Source of the DNA: M3007 sp044347755
GTDB taxonomy: Bacteria > Bacteroidota > Bacteroidia > Chitinophagales > Saprospiraceae
Assembly (NCBI GenBank): GCA_044347755.1
Contig: JBIKUE010000013.1
Location: 5,981 to 69,980 of the forward strand
Direction of reading: 5' to 3'
DNA length: 64,000 nt
Part shown: one piece after another, positions 26,946 through 34,736 of the stretch
Layout: every line of letters begins with the position of its first letter
Numbering within the stretch: position 1 is the stretch's first letter
The notes under the pieces: generated by a model
The model's input: only the letters and a program-made list of their open reading frames with translations
What the model was told of the DNA's origin: nothing
Databases searched by the model: none
Position numbers and translations under genes: made by a program

Positions 26946-27168
26946 AACGGCGTAGCCACACCCCAAACGGCGTAGCCGCCTACCCAAACGGCGTAGCCGT
27001 GCCATTTTTGTAGCCCCCAAGGGATCAGAAGGCGGAATTTATTGTCAAAATGGCGTAGCCATGACATTTTAAAATGCCACGGCTACGCCGTTTTTACGTT
27101 GCTATTTCATCCCCTACGGGCTACACAAATGGCACGGCTACGCCGTTTTAGGGTACGCCCTGCGGGCG
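26946..27168. repeat. Cluster of six REP-like palindromes
   Basis: Cores of the form CGGCGTAGCC (or the complement GGCTACGCCG) occur at 26948, 26968, 26989 and 27051 in one orientation, and at 27080 and 27134 in the other. The copies at 27047-27095 form a head-to-head pair. A wider inverted repeat joins 27001-27027 (GCCATTTTTGTAGCCCC...) to 27107-27133. The block fills the gap from the transposase stop to the next gene and resembles a BIME cluster. Confidence 0.8.
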
Positions 27169-27289
27169 TTTGATCTAATGGTTTGTGTCCAACAGGCTTT
27201 TTGTCCGCCAGACATTTCTTATTTATGGTATTATTGCGCAACAATTAGCTCGGGCTACCAAAAAGCTGGCAACCAATTACATCTTATCC

Positions 27290-30200
27290 ATGAAAAATTC
27301 CGCGATTGCAATGTTTTTTACATTGCTGCTTATATGCACGCAAGTCAGTGCTCAAAAAATTTTCATTAATGAAGGTTCCAACAGAAATTACAACACTATT
27401 GCCGACGAAAACGGCGAATTTCCGGATTGGATAGAATTATTCAATCCGGGGCCAGATACAATATCCTTGTTGAATTACCGCCTTTCTGATCGATTGAACA
27501 AGCCGGATATGTGGCGACTCCCCAGTATTCCATTGGCGCCTAACGAATACAAGGTTATATTTTGTAGTGGTAATAACCGAACCCCAATTACCATTTTTAA
27601 ACCTGTGCATAATACCGGCACTTTTACACCGGTAATTGGGTGGAACGAACACCTTTTTAGCGATTCCATTTATTGGGATGGTGTCTCTAATCTGCTTATC
27701 AACACCTGTTCTTATAGTAATACAGGGTACACGGTCAATTCTGTTTTTAATCAAAGCAGTACTACCTACTTTTCTTCCTCTTACACGTTCAATGATGGCA
27801 ATGAATATTCCTGTGGCGCACCCTATGGCACCAGAGCAAAAGTTCGACCCAATATGCGGATCAATCAGGTGGTTATAGGAAATGAAACCATCCAAAACTC
27901 ACCATACGACTACCCGGCTCCTTATGGCAACTGGTATTGGACGGCACGACATCAATTCCTGGTGCGCGCTGATGAATTAGTGGCCGCCGGACTAACACCC
28001 GGCTATATTACCAGTCTGGCATTTGATGTGGCATGGACCGACCCGAATATCGTGTACACATACGTTGATTTTAGTCTAAAGTTGGTCCAAGAAGCCGAAT
28101 TGAGCTTTGAGTTTCAGCAAATCACCTCTCAACCTAACCTTCATACCAATTTTAAACTATCCGGTGAGGGCGATACTGTCTACCTGTTTAATCCTGACCT
28201 GGAATTGTCGAGTAGCCTGATGGTAAACAGTAGCAATCTGGACAACAGCAACGGCAGCTTTCCGGACTCCTCTCAAAACATCGTCATTTTTGCGCCACCT
28301 ACACCCGGACAATCCAATAACCAGTCTGAAACATTCCTGGATTATTTGCTCCCACCCGTTATTCAAACACCCGCAGGATTATACAATACCATAGTAACAA
28401 CGATTATTACAAACCCTAATGGAGGCAACTCCATAGTACGATACACCCTTGACGGCAGTGATCCGGATGAAAACGACCCCGTTTTTGATGGAACACCCAT
28501 TACTATTTTCTATTCCGCGGTATTGAAAGCACGAGCGTTTGAAGCGGGCATTTTACCAAGCAAGCCAGTCGCTTCAAGTTATCTGCTGGGCATTAACCAT
28601 ACCACGCCAATTCTTGCAGTGACCACTCAACAAGAAAACCTTTATGGCCCAAACGGCATTTTTGACAATTGGTGGACCGATTGGGAAAAATCTGCACATG
28701 TGGAATATTTTGACTTGCAAGACACCCACCGGCTAATCATCTCCCAGTTGGCAGCCATGCAAATGGATGGTGGCGCAGGAGGAAGCCGGTTTCATCCACA
28801 ACATTCTTTTCAAATTAATTTTGCCCATTCTGCTTTGGGCGACGGGTCAGTTGAACACGCTTTTATCCCGACTAAGCCCAAACACATCACCTACGATAAA
28901 ATTTATCTGCGCAACGGGAGTAATCAATATCTCTCGTACCCATACAAGGATGCATGCGCCGTAGAAGCTATGGGCCATGCAACCAACAACTATTACAGCG
29001 GCTGGAGGCCGGTGAGCGTTTATATCAATGGCAATTATTTTGGCTTGTATGAGTTGCGGGAAAAGTTTGACACCGAATTTTTCAAGGCGCAGGATGATTG
29101 TGATAAAGATTCAATCGACATTTTGTCACTTAGCTTTTGGTATAACAGCGTCTTGAGAGCTGTAGAAGGGTCAACAGATGGTTTTTTTACTGCCATGGAG
29201 GCGTTCGACATCCTGGACCCTGCAGATTCCAGCTTTTGGGAAAAGACTGATCGCCTGTTTGACATGAAATATTACCATGATTACATTATTGGAGAATCTT
29301 GGGTAGGCAACAGAGACTGGCCTGGTAATAATATCAAAATTTATCGATCTGACAAAACCGACTTCCGTTGGCGTTATTGCATCCAGGATTTTGAACTGGC
29401 ATTGGAGCCAGGTGGTTGGACATCTATTTACGACGACCCGATCCGTTTTTTGCTGGACATTGACATCAATAATCCTTACACCAGGGTTTGGAAGCGGGGC
29501 ATGGATAATCCGAAATTCCGGAACTACTTTATCAACCGTTTTGCCGATTTGATGAACACGGCCTACCTGCCAGACTCATTGACCCAGGTGGAACAACGTA
29601 TGTTTGAACAAACTGTAGTGGAAATGCCTAAGTTATATGCACGGTGGGGAAACCCTAACGACATCCCCGGGCAAATGAACGCATTCAACAACAATCATCT
29701 TACCTACCAATTCAGTCTGACCGCACGCAGTCCCGAAGTACGTAATTTCATCCAAAGTAACCTTGGGCTTAATGGCCAGGTAGAGGTTATACTGGATGCT
29801 ATTCCGGCTGGTGCAGGCCGGATTACCCTGAATACCATCACTCCCGGCCCTCTGCCATGGAGTGGCATTTATTTTGACGGCAATGAGATCAGCCTTACCG
29901 CCATTCCGGAGCCGGGATATACCTTCCTTTATTGGGATACCAACGAGGTATTGCTAAACATAGACACCCATGCCACTCTGGTAGTGAATGCTCATACCAG
30001 CACTCTTTTCCGGGCAGTATTTGCCCCTACAGGGTTTCAGGGACGTATGGCCTTTAGCGAATTGCACTACCACCCGGATAGCACCCGGAATTCCGACGAC
30101 TGGATTGAGCTGTTGAACTATGGCAATGGGGCACTGGACATTTCAGGCTGGCGGCTCACCGATGGCAATCCGTTGAACAATTTCACCTTCCCGCTGGGAA

Positions 30201-31270
30201 CGGTGGTGCCCCCCCAAGGCCGGTTGGTGCTTGCACAGGATACCGCGCGTTTTCACAGTCAGCACCCGCAAGTACCCGTTTGGGGCCCTATCGGCTTGGG
30301 TTTTAGCAATAATGGAGAAACCATTTCTTTGTACAACCGCTTTGACGAGCTTGTGCTGCAAATGACCTACGACAACAACGAGCCCTGGCCATTGGTAGCA
30401 AATGGATGGGGGCCTAGTCTGGAACTGCGGGCCGATAGTTTGGATCCAAATCTTCCGGAATCATGGTTTCCGGGATGTATTGGTGGCTCGCCTGGTACAG
30501 CATACTCCCCTTGTACAGAAGCCATCATTTTCAGTGAGATCAATTACGCCTCAGCACAGGATGCAAATGCAGAAGACTGGGTAGAGCTATACAACCAAAG
30601 CAATCAACCGGTAGATCTTTCCAACTGGATTTTCAAAGATGCAGCCGAAGACAACACCTATATCCTGCCTGATCTAACCGTTTTAAATCCGGCAGAATAC
30701 CTGGTTTTATACCGTAATCAGGCCTTGTTTGCTCTGTCCTACCCAACAGTAACGAACATTTCCGGTCCATTCTCTTTTGGTTTGAGCAATTCAGGAGATG
30801 CGCTGCGGCTATATGATGCCGATGGCCGTTTGTACCAATCTGTTTACTACGGCACAGAAAGTCCCTGGCCTGTTGGGGCCAATGGTAATGGGTACACGCT
30901 GGAGCTGATAGATTCCATAGGCAACCCCAATTTACCTACTTCCTGGAAGGACGGATGTTTACAGGGTTCGCCGGGTGGGCCACTTGTCCCCTGTGAAACC
31001 AGTAGCACCAATCAACCAACCTCGCAGAACACTATTTCACTTTTCCCAAATCCTAATAATGGTCAATTCCTATTGGAGGTTCCAGAAATAGACCTTGATG
31101 TGTTGTATGACTTAACTGTTTGGAATACACAAGGTGTTTTACTTCATCAATTGAATGGACTGCGCAACAAATCAAAACTGGATTTAAGAGCATTGCCAAA
31201 TGGAATCTATTGGATTCAGGTTGTTCAAGGGAATCGTTCCTGGAATGGAAGGTTAATCATTATTCCCTGA
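27290..31270 (+). CDS. Secreted CotH-like kinase protein with lamin-tail domains and T9SS type A tail
   Basis: 1326 residues from the ATG at 27290, which opens a signal peptide (ending VSAQ); the frame is open 35 codons further upstream without signal features. Order: lamin-tail domain (~25-85, EFPDWIELFNPG); beta-rich region; chitobiase/FN3-like domain (~390-470, VRYTLDGSDPDEN); CotH kinase-like domain (~490-790, with YGLYELREKFD-type motif GLYELREKFD near 590 and QDFELALEPGG near 700); two more lamin-tail domains (~920-1040 and ~1080-1200, DDWIELLNYG and EDWVELYNQ); type A sorting tail (last ~80, FPNPNNGQF ... GIYWIQV). CotH proteins are atypical kinases; here it would act outside the cell. 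The target is unknown. Confidence 0.85.
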   Translation: MKNSAIAMFFTLLLICTQVSAQKIFINEGSNRNYNTIADENGEFPDWIELFNPGPDTISLLNYRLSDRLNKPDMWRLPSIPLAPNEYKVIFCSGNNRTPITIFKPVHNTGTFTPVIGWNEHLFSDSIYWDGVSNLLINTCSYSNTGYTVNSVFNQSSTTYFSSSYTFNDGNEYSCGAPYGTRAKVRPNMRINQVVIGNETIQNSPYDYPAPYGNWYWTARHQFLVRADELVAAGLTPGYITSLAFDVAWTDPNIVYTYVDFSLKLVQEAELSFEFQQITSQPNLHTNFKLSGEGDTVYLFNPDLELSSSLMVNSSNLDNSNGSFPDSSQNIVIFAPPTPGQSNNQSETFLDYLLPPVIQTPAGLYNTIVTTIITNPNGGNSIVRYTLDGSDPDENDPVFDGTPITIFYSAVLKARAFEAGILPSKPVASSYLLGINHTTPILAVTTQQENLYGPNGIFDNWWTDWEKSAHVEYFDLQDTHRLIISQLAAMQMDGGAGGSRFHPQHSFQINFAHSALGDGSVEHAFIPTKPKHITYDKIYLRNGSNQYLSYPYKDACAVEAMGHATNNYYSGWRPVSVYINGNYFGLYELREKFDTEFFKAQDDCDKDSIDILSLSFWYNSVLRAVEGSTDGFFTAMEAFDILDPADSSFWEKTDRLFDMKYYHDYIIGESWVGNRDWPGNNIKIYRSDKTDFRWRYCIQDFELALEPGGWTSIYDDPIRFLLDIDINNPYTRVWKRGMDNPKFRNYFINRFADLMNTAYLPDSLTQVEQRMFEQTVVEMPKLYARWGNPNDIPGQMNAFNNNHLTYQFSLTARSPEVRNFIQSNLGLNGQVEVILDAIPAGAGRITLNTITPGPLPWSGIYFDGNEISLTAIPEPGYTFLYWDTNEVLLNIDTHATLVVNAHTSTLFRAVFAPTGFQGRMAFSELHYHPDSTRNSDDWIELLNYGNGALDISGWRLTDGNPLNNFTFPLGTVVPPQGRLVLAQDTARFHSQHPQVPVWGPIGLGFSNNGETISLYNRFDELVLQMTYDNNEPWPLVANGWGPSLELRADSLDPNLPESWFPGCIGGSPGTAYSPCTEAIIFSEINYASAQDANAEDWVELYNQSNQPVDLSNWIFKDAAEDNTYILPDLTVLNPAEYLVLYRNQALFALSYPTVTNISGPFSFGLSNSGDALRLYDADGRLYQSVYYGTESPWPVGANGNGYTLELIDSIGNPNLPTSWKDGCLQGSPGGPLVPCETSSTNQPTSQNTISLFPNPNNGQFLLEVPEIDLDVLYDLTVWNTQGVLLHQLNGLRNKSKLDLRALPNGIYWIQVVQGNRSWNGRLIIIP

Positions 31271-31321
31271 TAATTACAACTGTCAATTTTATATTGAATA
31301 CACCATTAAGAATCTTTTTAA

Positions 31322-32107
31322 ATGGATCTCTCGCTTTTGCAAAAAAACGCCCTCGTAGGCGGCGCCAGTGCCGGCATTGGCCTGGCTACAGCACAAGAAT
31401 TGGCCTTGTTGGGCGCCAATGTGGTCCTGCTGGCCCGCAATGACGCCAAACTCATAGCAGCCATGCAGACACTGGACACCAGCCAGGGGCAGCAGCATGA
31501 TTATCTGGTAGCAGATTATGGCGACAGTCTTACGCTGCAAAACCGGGTCAGCGCGCTGTTGCAGGAAAAAAACATACATATCCTGGTAAACAACACCGGC
31601 GGCCCTCCGGGTGGGCCCATTACGGAGGCGCCAACTAAAAATTTCGTGGAAGCCTACCACAACCACCTGTTGTGCAATCAGATCCTGGCTCAAGCAGTAT
31701 TACCCGGTATGAAAGCGGCCGGATATGGCCGGATCATCAATATCATCAGTACTTCTGTAAAAGAACCACTGGATGGATTGGGGGTGTCCAACACTACGCG
31801 TTGGGCAGTGGCATCCTGGGCCAAAACATGGGCCAACGAAGTTGGACAATTCCAGATTACCGTGAACAATGTGCTACCCGGTTTTACCAGTACCGGCAGG
31901 CTTGAAGAGATTGTAAACAAAAGGGCTGCAGTCAACAACAGCAGCACCGAAGCCGTGGAACAGCAATTCAAAAATCAGGTTCCCATGCGCCGCTTTGCAG
32001 ATCCTTCAGAGGTAGCCGCCGCCGTAGCCTTCCTGGCCAGCCCGGCTGCCGGCTACATCAATGGCATTAATTTGCCTGTGGATGGAGGGCGGACCAAAAG
32101 TTTGTGA
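31322..32107 (+). CDS. SDR family oxidoreductase with substituted catalytic Tyr/Lys
   Basis: 261 residues. Rossmann start ALVGGASAGIGLATA (the SDR glycine motif), LARNDAKL, VNNTGGPPGG in place of the usual NNAG, and a C-terminal PAAGYINGINLPVDGGR like FabG-type enzymes. The active-site YxxxK position reads SNTTR: Ser and Arg occupy the catalytic Tyr and Lys positions if aligned ungapped with FabG. A subgroup of SDRs shares this change. It likely binds NAD(P)H; the substrate, and whether it is a reductase at all, are open. The stop codon lies in the arm of the long inverted repeat that follows. Confidence 0.8.
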   Translation: MDLSLLQKNALVGGASAGIGLATAQELALLGANVVLLARNDAKLIAAMQTLDTSQGQQHDYLVADYGDSLTLQNRVSALLQEKNIHILVNNTGGPPGGPITEAPTKNFVEAYHNHLLCNQILAQAVLPGMKAAGYGRIINIISTSVKEPLDGLGVSNTTRWAVASWAKTWANEVGQFQITVNNVLPGFTSTGRLEEIVNKRAAVNNSSTEAVEQQFKNQVPMRRFADPSEVAAAVAFLASPAAGYINGINLPVDGGRTKSL

Positions 32108-32275
32108 GTGTTTGAGTGTGGGAGTGTTTGAGTTGGCGTGCGGCCGGGGATTACCACTAAGCCACTAAGGGCACTAAGACAACTCACTCTTAGTACCCTT
32201 AGTGGCTTAGTGGTAAAAACTTATATGAAATCTCCGGCCGCACGCCAACTCAAACACTCCCACACTCAAACACTC
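32106..32275. repeat. 170-nt nested inverted repeat overlapping two convergent stop codons
   Basis: Outer arms of 46 nt (32106-32151 and 32230-32275) are complementary with one mismatch. They enclose inner arms of 29 nt (32151-32179 and 32188-32216), also with one mismatch. The outer arm is 8-nt periodic (TGTTTGAG, TGTGGGAG, TGTTTGAG); the inner one is made of CCACTAAG-type units. The SDR stop and the mce stop both fall in the outer arms. It has no T-run but should fold strongly in both transcripts, acting as a bidirectional end. Confidence 0.9.
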
Positions 32276-32664
32276 TGACACAGCTCCACCAACACTCCGT
32301 TGGCAGATTTGGGATGCAGGAATGCTACGAGTTTGTTATCGGCGCCGCGCTTGGGCTCGCGGTTGAGCGGGATAAAGCCTTCTGATTCAAGGCGTTGGAT
32401 TTCAGCGAGGATATCATCCACCTCAAAGGCGATATGGTGAATGCCTTCACCGCGTTTTTCAATGAATTTGGCAATTGCACTGTCCGGATGATTGGCTTCC
32501 AATAATTCAATTTTACTTTCCCCAATCCGGAAAAAAGAAGTAGCAACGTGCTCACTTTCAACCGTTTCTACCTTGTAATGTGATTCACCCAGAAGTTTTC
32601 GGAAGAGTTCATTGCTTTCCTCCATATTGCGTACGGCAATGCCGATGTGGTCAATTCTGATCAT
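32266..32664 (-). CDS. mce: Methylmalonyl-CoA epimerase
   Basis: 132 residues of the glyoxalase/VOC fold: start IRIDHIGIAVRNMEES with metal His, a middle GESKIELLEANHPDS, GIHHIAFEVDDI, and the end NGVLVELCQ with metal Glu. It interconverts (R)- and (S)-methylmalonyl-CoA, linking propionyl-CoA or branched-chain breakdown with succinyl-CoA through methylmalonyl-CoA mutase. The final codons (Ser-Val-stop) are encoded by the arm of the intergenic inverted repeat, so the natural end may once have been different. An octamer array forms the leader just before its ATG. Confidence 0.9.
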   Translation of the reverse strand: MIRIDHIGIAVRNMEESNELFRKLLGESHYKVETVESEHVATSFFRIGESKIELLEANHPDSAIAKFIEKRGEGIHHIAFEVDDILAEIQRLESEGFIPLNREPKRGADNKLVAFLHPKSANGVLVELCQSV

Positions 32665-32720
32665 GGCAGTGTTTTGGTGTTTTAGTGTTTTGGTAATAAA
32701 GGCATCCTTAGCGCTTTAGT
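32665..32720 (-). repeat. Octamer array in the mce leader
   Basis: On the minus strand AACACTAA, AACACCAA and AACACTGCC lead straight into the mce ATG, preceded by related CACTAAAGCGCTAAGG units. It has the same form as the leader of the DUF4290 gene and resembles that of the membrane protein gene at 62904. Confidence 0.65.
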
Positions 32721-32732
32721 GTACTTTGTACC

Positions 32733-33437
32733 TTATAAATCGAACACGAATCCTTCGTTGGTTAATTGAAGGTACTTCTCACGGTCGAACTGGTACAACT
32801 TTGCGGGACGATGAGCCACACCTTCCTGCATTTCCGGGCATTCTACCAACAAATTCATGGATAGAATCTTTTTGCGGAAATTGCGCTTATCGAGCCGCTT
32901 GGGCAATTGTAACACAGAATCGTAAAGCTGTTGTAATTCCGTGAGGGTAAACTTGGGAGGTAACAATTCAAAACCAATGGGGGCTGTGCGTACCTTTCTT
33001 TTGAGTCGCCGGAGGCAACTCTCCAGGATTTCGTTGTGGTCAAAAGCCAACTCTCCTACTTTATCAATGCTATGCCATTGGGCTGATTGAGCAAAAGAGG
33101 CGGCCGTTAAAGTATAGTTGCTGATTTTTATCAGTGAAATATAGGCCACAGTAATGACTCGACCCAAAGGGTGCCTGTTGACTGCACCAAAGGTTTTTAC
33201 CTGCTCCAGGTAAACGCCACGGAGGCCTGTAAGTTGTTCCAATACCCTTTCAGCAGCGGTGTCCAGATCTTCATTCGGATAAACCAAATCACCCGGTAAA
33301 GCCCATTTATCTTTAAAAGGCGCCTGACCGCGCTGGATTAGCAGCACCTTTAGGTCGCCTCCGTCAAAACCAAAAATGACATTGTCAACGGAGAACGCCG
33401 ATTTAAAAAAAGACCCAACTTCGCCGGTAGTGTCCAT
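32733..33437 (-). CDS. NrtR-like Nudix transcriptional regulator
   Basis: 234 residues. The N-terminal Nudix fold (~15-140: VDNVIFGFDGGDLKVLLIQRG, KWALPGDLVYPNEDLDTAAERVLEQLTG) has a degenerate Nudix box: the RExxEE core reads ERVLEQ, as in NrtR-type sensors that bind but do not hydrolyse. A winged-helix domain (~150-225, FTLTELQQLYDSVLQ, DKRNFRKKIL) completes the architecture of NrtR/AraR-type regulators, which sense ADP-ribose or sugar-related ligands and repress NAD or sugar genes. The target here is unknown; it is divergent from the HU-CCDC81 gene. Confidence 0.82.
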   Translation of the reverse strand: MDTTGEVGSFFKSAFSVDNVIFGFDGGDLKVLLIQRGQAPFKDKWALPGDLVYPNEDLDTAAERVLEQLTGLRGVYLEQVKTFGAVNRHPLGRVITVAYISLIKISNYTLTAASFAQSAQWHSIDKVGELAFDHNEILESCLRRLKRKVRTAPIGFELLPPKFTLTELQQLYDSVLQLPKRLDKRNFRKKILSMNLLVECPEMQEGVAHRPAKLYQFDREKYLQLTNEGFVFDL

Positions 33438-33458
33438 ATACCCGATTGATTATGCGGC

Positions 33459-33466
33459 CAAAAGTA
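33459..33466 (-). promoter_or_regulatory. Promoter element of the NrtR-like gene
   Basis: The minus strand reads TACTTTTG (TAnnTTTG), 21 nt before the ATG, with TTG at 33491-33489 in the -33 position (22-nt spacer). The predicted leader is short, about 15 nt. Confidence 0.55.
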
Positions 33467-33566
33467 GAACTTATTGTTAATTTCACACCAATTGCCCGAA
33501 AGGAATTTTATTTGGAACATCGAAGTTTTTTACCCGGGTAATTCTGCAACCGAACCATTTGCTTTT

Positions 33567-33601
33567 TTTTCACATGGAGTAGTAATAGGACAGTACCTTT
33601 G
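33567..33601 (+). promoter_or_regulatory. Promoter element of the HU-CCDC81/SPOR gene
   Basis: TACCTTTG at 33594-33601 matches TAnnTTTG exactly, with TTTTC at 33567-33571 as a weak -33. The ATG is 76 nt downstream. Confidence 0.55.
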
Positions 33602-33677
33602 CACCAGTTTTGATCACCTCATGGAAGAGAGAACTATTATTTAAATCAGGTGATTTTGCTTTTGCCCAATACATACT

Positions 33678-34736
33678 ATGCAAATTGATATCCCAGCCCA
33701 CATCGAGAAACTATTATATCTGCATGATTCTCTGGTAGTACCCGGTTTTGGCGGGTTCACGGCTACCAGGACGCCTGCTGCTACTGATTACATAGGCGGT
33801 TCTGTAAATCCGCCTTCTAAAACACTGGTTTTTAGTGAAAATCTGGTGATTGACGATGGCTTGCTCACTGCCGATGTTGCTGATGCACATGGCATTTCAA
33901 CAGAAGACGCAGGGAAAGCCGTTGAAGCATTTGTGGAGAAGATGCGCGCACTGCTGGATCAGCGCGAAATTGTTACGCTTCCGGGTGTGGGCCGGCTCTA
34001 TAAAAACTATGTGCAGAAAATCCAGTTTCTGCCAGATGCAACCAATTTCAATGCAGCCTCCTATGGTTTGCCGCCGCTTCAATTTTCTCCTATCTCAAGG
34101 TCAAGAGAAGTAAGTGGAAGCAGCACTACTCCTGATGTTCCAACGGGCAATACAACACCAGTTCAAACACCACCTCCGCCCATGCCAGAACCTACTTACG
34201 CTCCGGAGCGTTCTGCAAGCAGTTCCAATTGGGGCACCATAGTGGGCATTTTCCTTTTTCTGTTAACATTAATCGCAGGTATCTGGTATTGGAAATTTCG
34301 CGAAAAACCGGATACGGAAACAGCCGTTAAGCCTGATACGGAATTGCTGGAAAAGGATAAAAAAGCGGTGGAGGACAGCCCTAAAACAGAAGCTATTGAA
34401 GAAACCACTTCTTCTCAACCCGCCAAAGCTGACCCGGAAAAGCAGGCTCAGGAATCCCTGGAAGCCAAAGAAAAAGCCGCTCGTGAAAAGGTTAATGTCG
34501 CCCGAAATGGAAGGGAATGTATCCTTATCATAGCCTCCTTGTCTGACAAAGGCAATGCTGACAAGCTGCGTCGTTTACTTCAGGAGGAGGGCTATCAAGA
34601 ATATTATCTGTTAAACGGCAAGGCACATGTGGTGGGTATTAAGTTCCAATACCTAAAAGCTCCAGAAATCGAGGCTCAGAAAAAAGCCCTGATGGCCCTT
34701 ACCGGTGTGAACTATATTGCGGTAAAGAAGAAGTAA
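33678..34736 (+). CDS. HU-CCDC81 and SPOR domain membrane protein
   Basis: 352 residues. Residues 1-~140 match the two prokaryotic HU-CCDC81 domains (start IDIPAHIEKLLYLHDSLVVPGFGGF, then EIVTLPGVGRLYKN). A proline-rich linker (~150-180), one membrane helix (NWGTIVGIFLFLLTLIAGIWYW, ~190-212), a charged Glu/Lys linker and a C-terminal SPOR domain (~275-352, CILIIASLSDKGNADKLRRLL) follow. HU-like domains lie in the cytoplasm; SPOR domains bind denuded peptidoglycan in the periplasm, often at the septum. The protein therefore probably links the nucleoid or an intracellular partner to the division-site wall. Its stop abuts the convergent CHU_C stop with no gap. Confidence 0.87.
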   Translation: MQIDIPAHIEKLLYLHDSLVVPGFGGFTATRTPAATDYIGGSVNPPSKTLVFSENLVIDDGLLTADVADAHGISTEDAGKAVEAFVEKMRALLDQREIVTLPGVGRLYKNYVQKIQFLPDATNFNAASYGLPPLQFSPISRSREVSGSSTTPDVPTGNTTPVQTPPPPMPEPTYAPERSASSSNWGTIVGIFLFLLTLIAGIWYWKFREKPDTETAVKPDTELLEKDKKAVEDSPKTEAIEETTSSQPAKADPEKQAQESLEAKEKAAREKVNVARNGRECILIIASLSDKGNADKLRRLLQEEGYQEYYLLNGKAHVVGIKFQYLKAPEIEAQKKALMALTGVNYIAVKKK

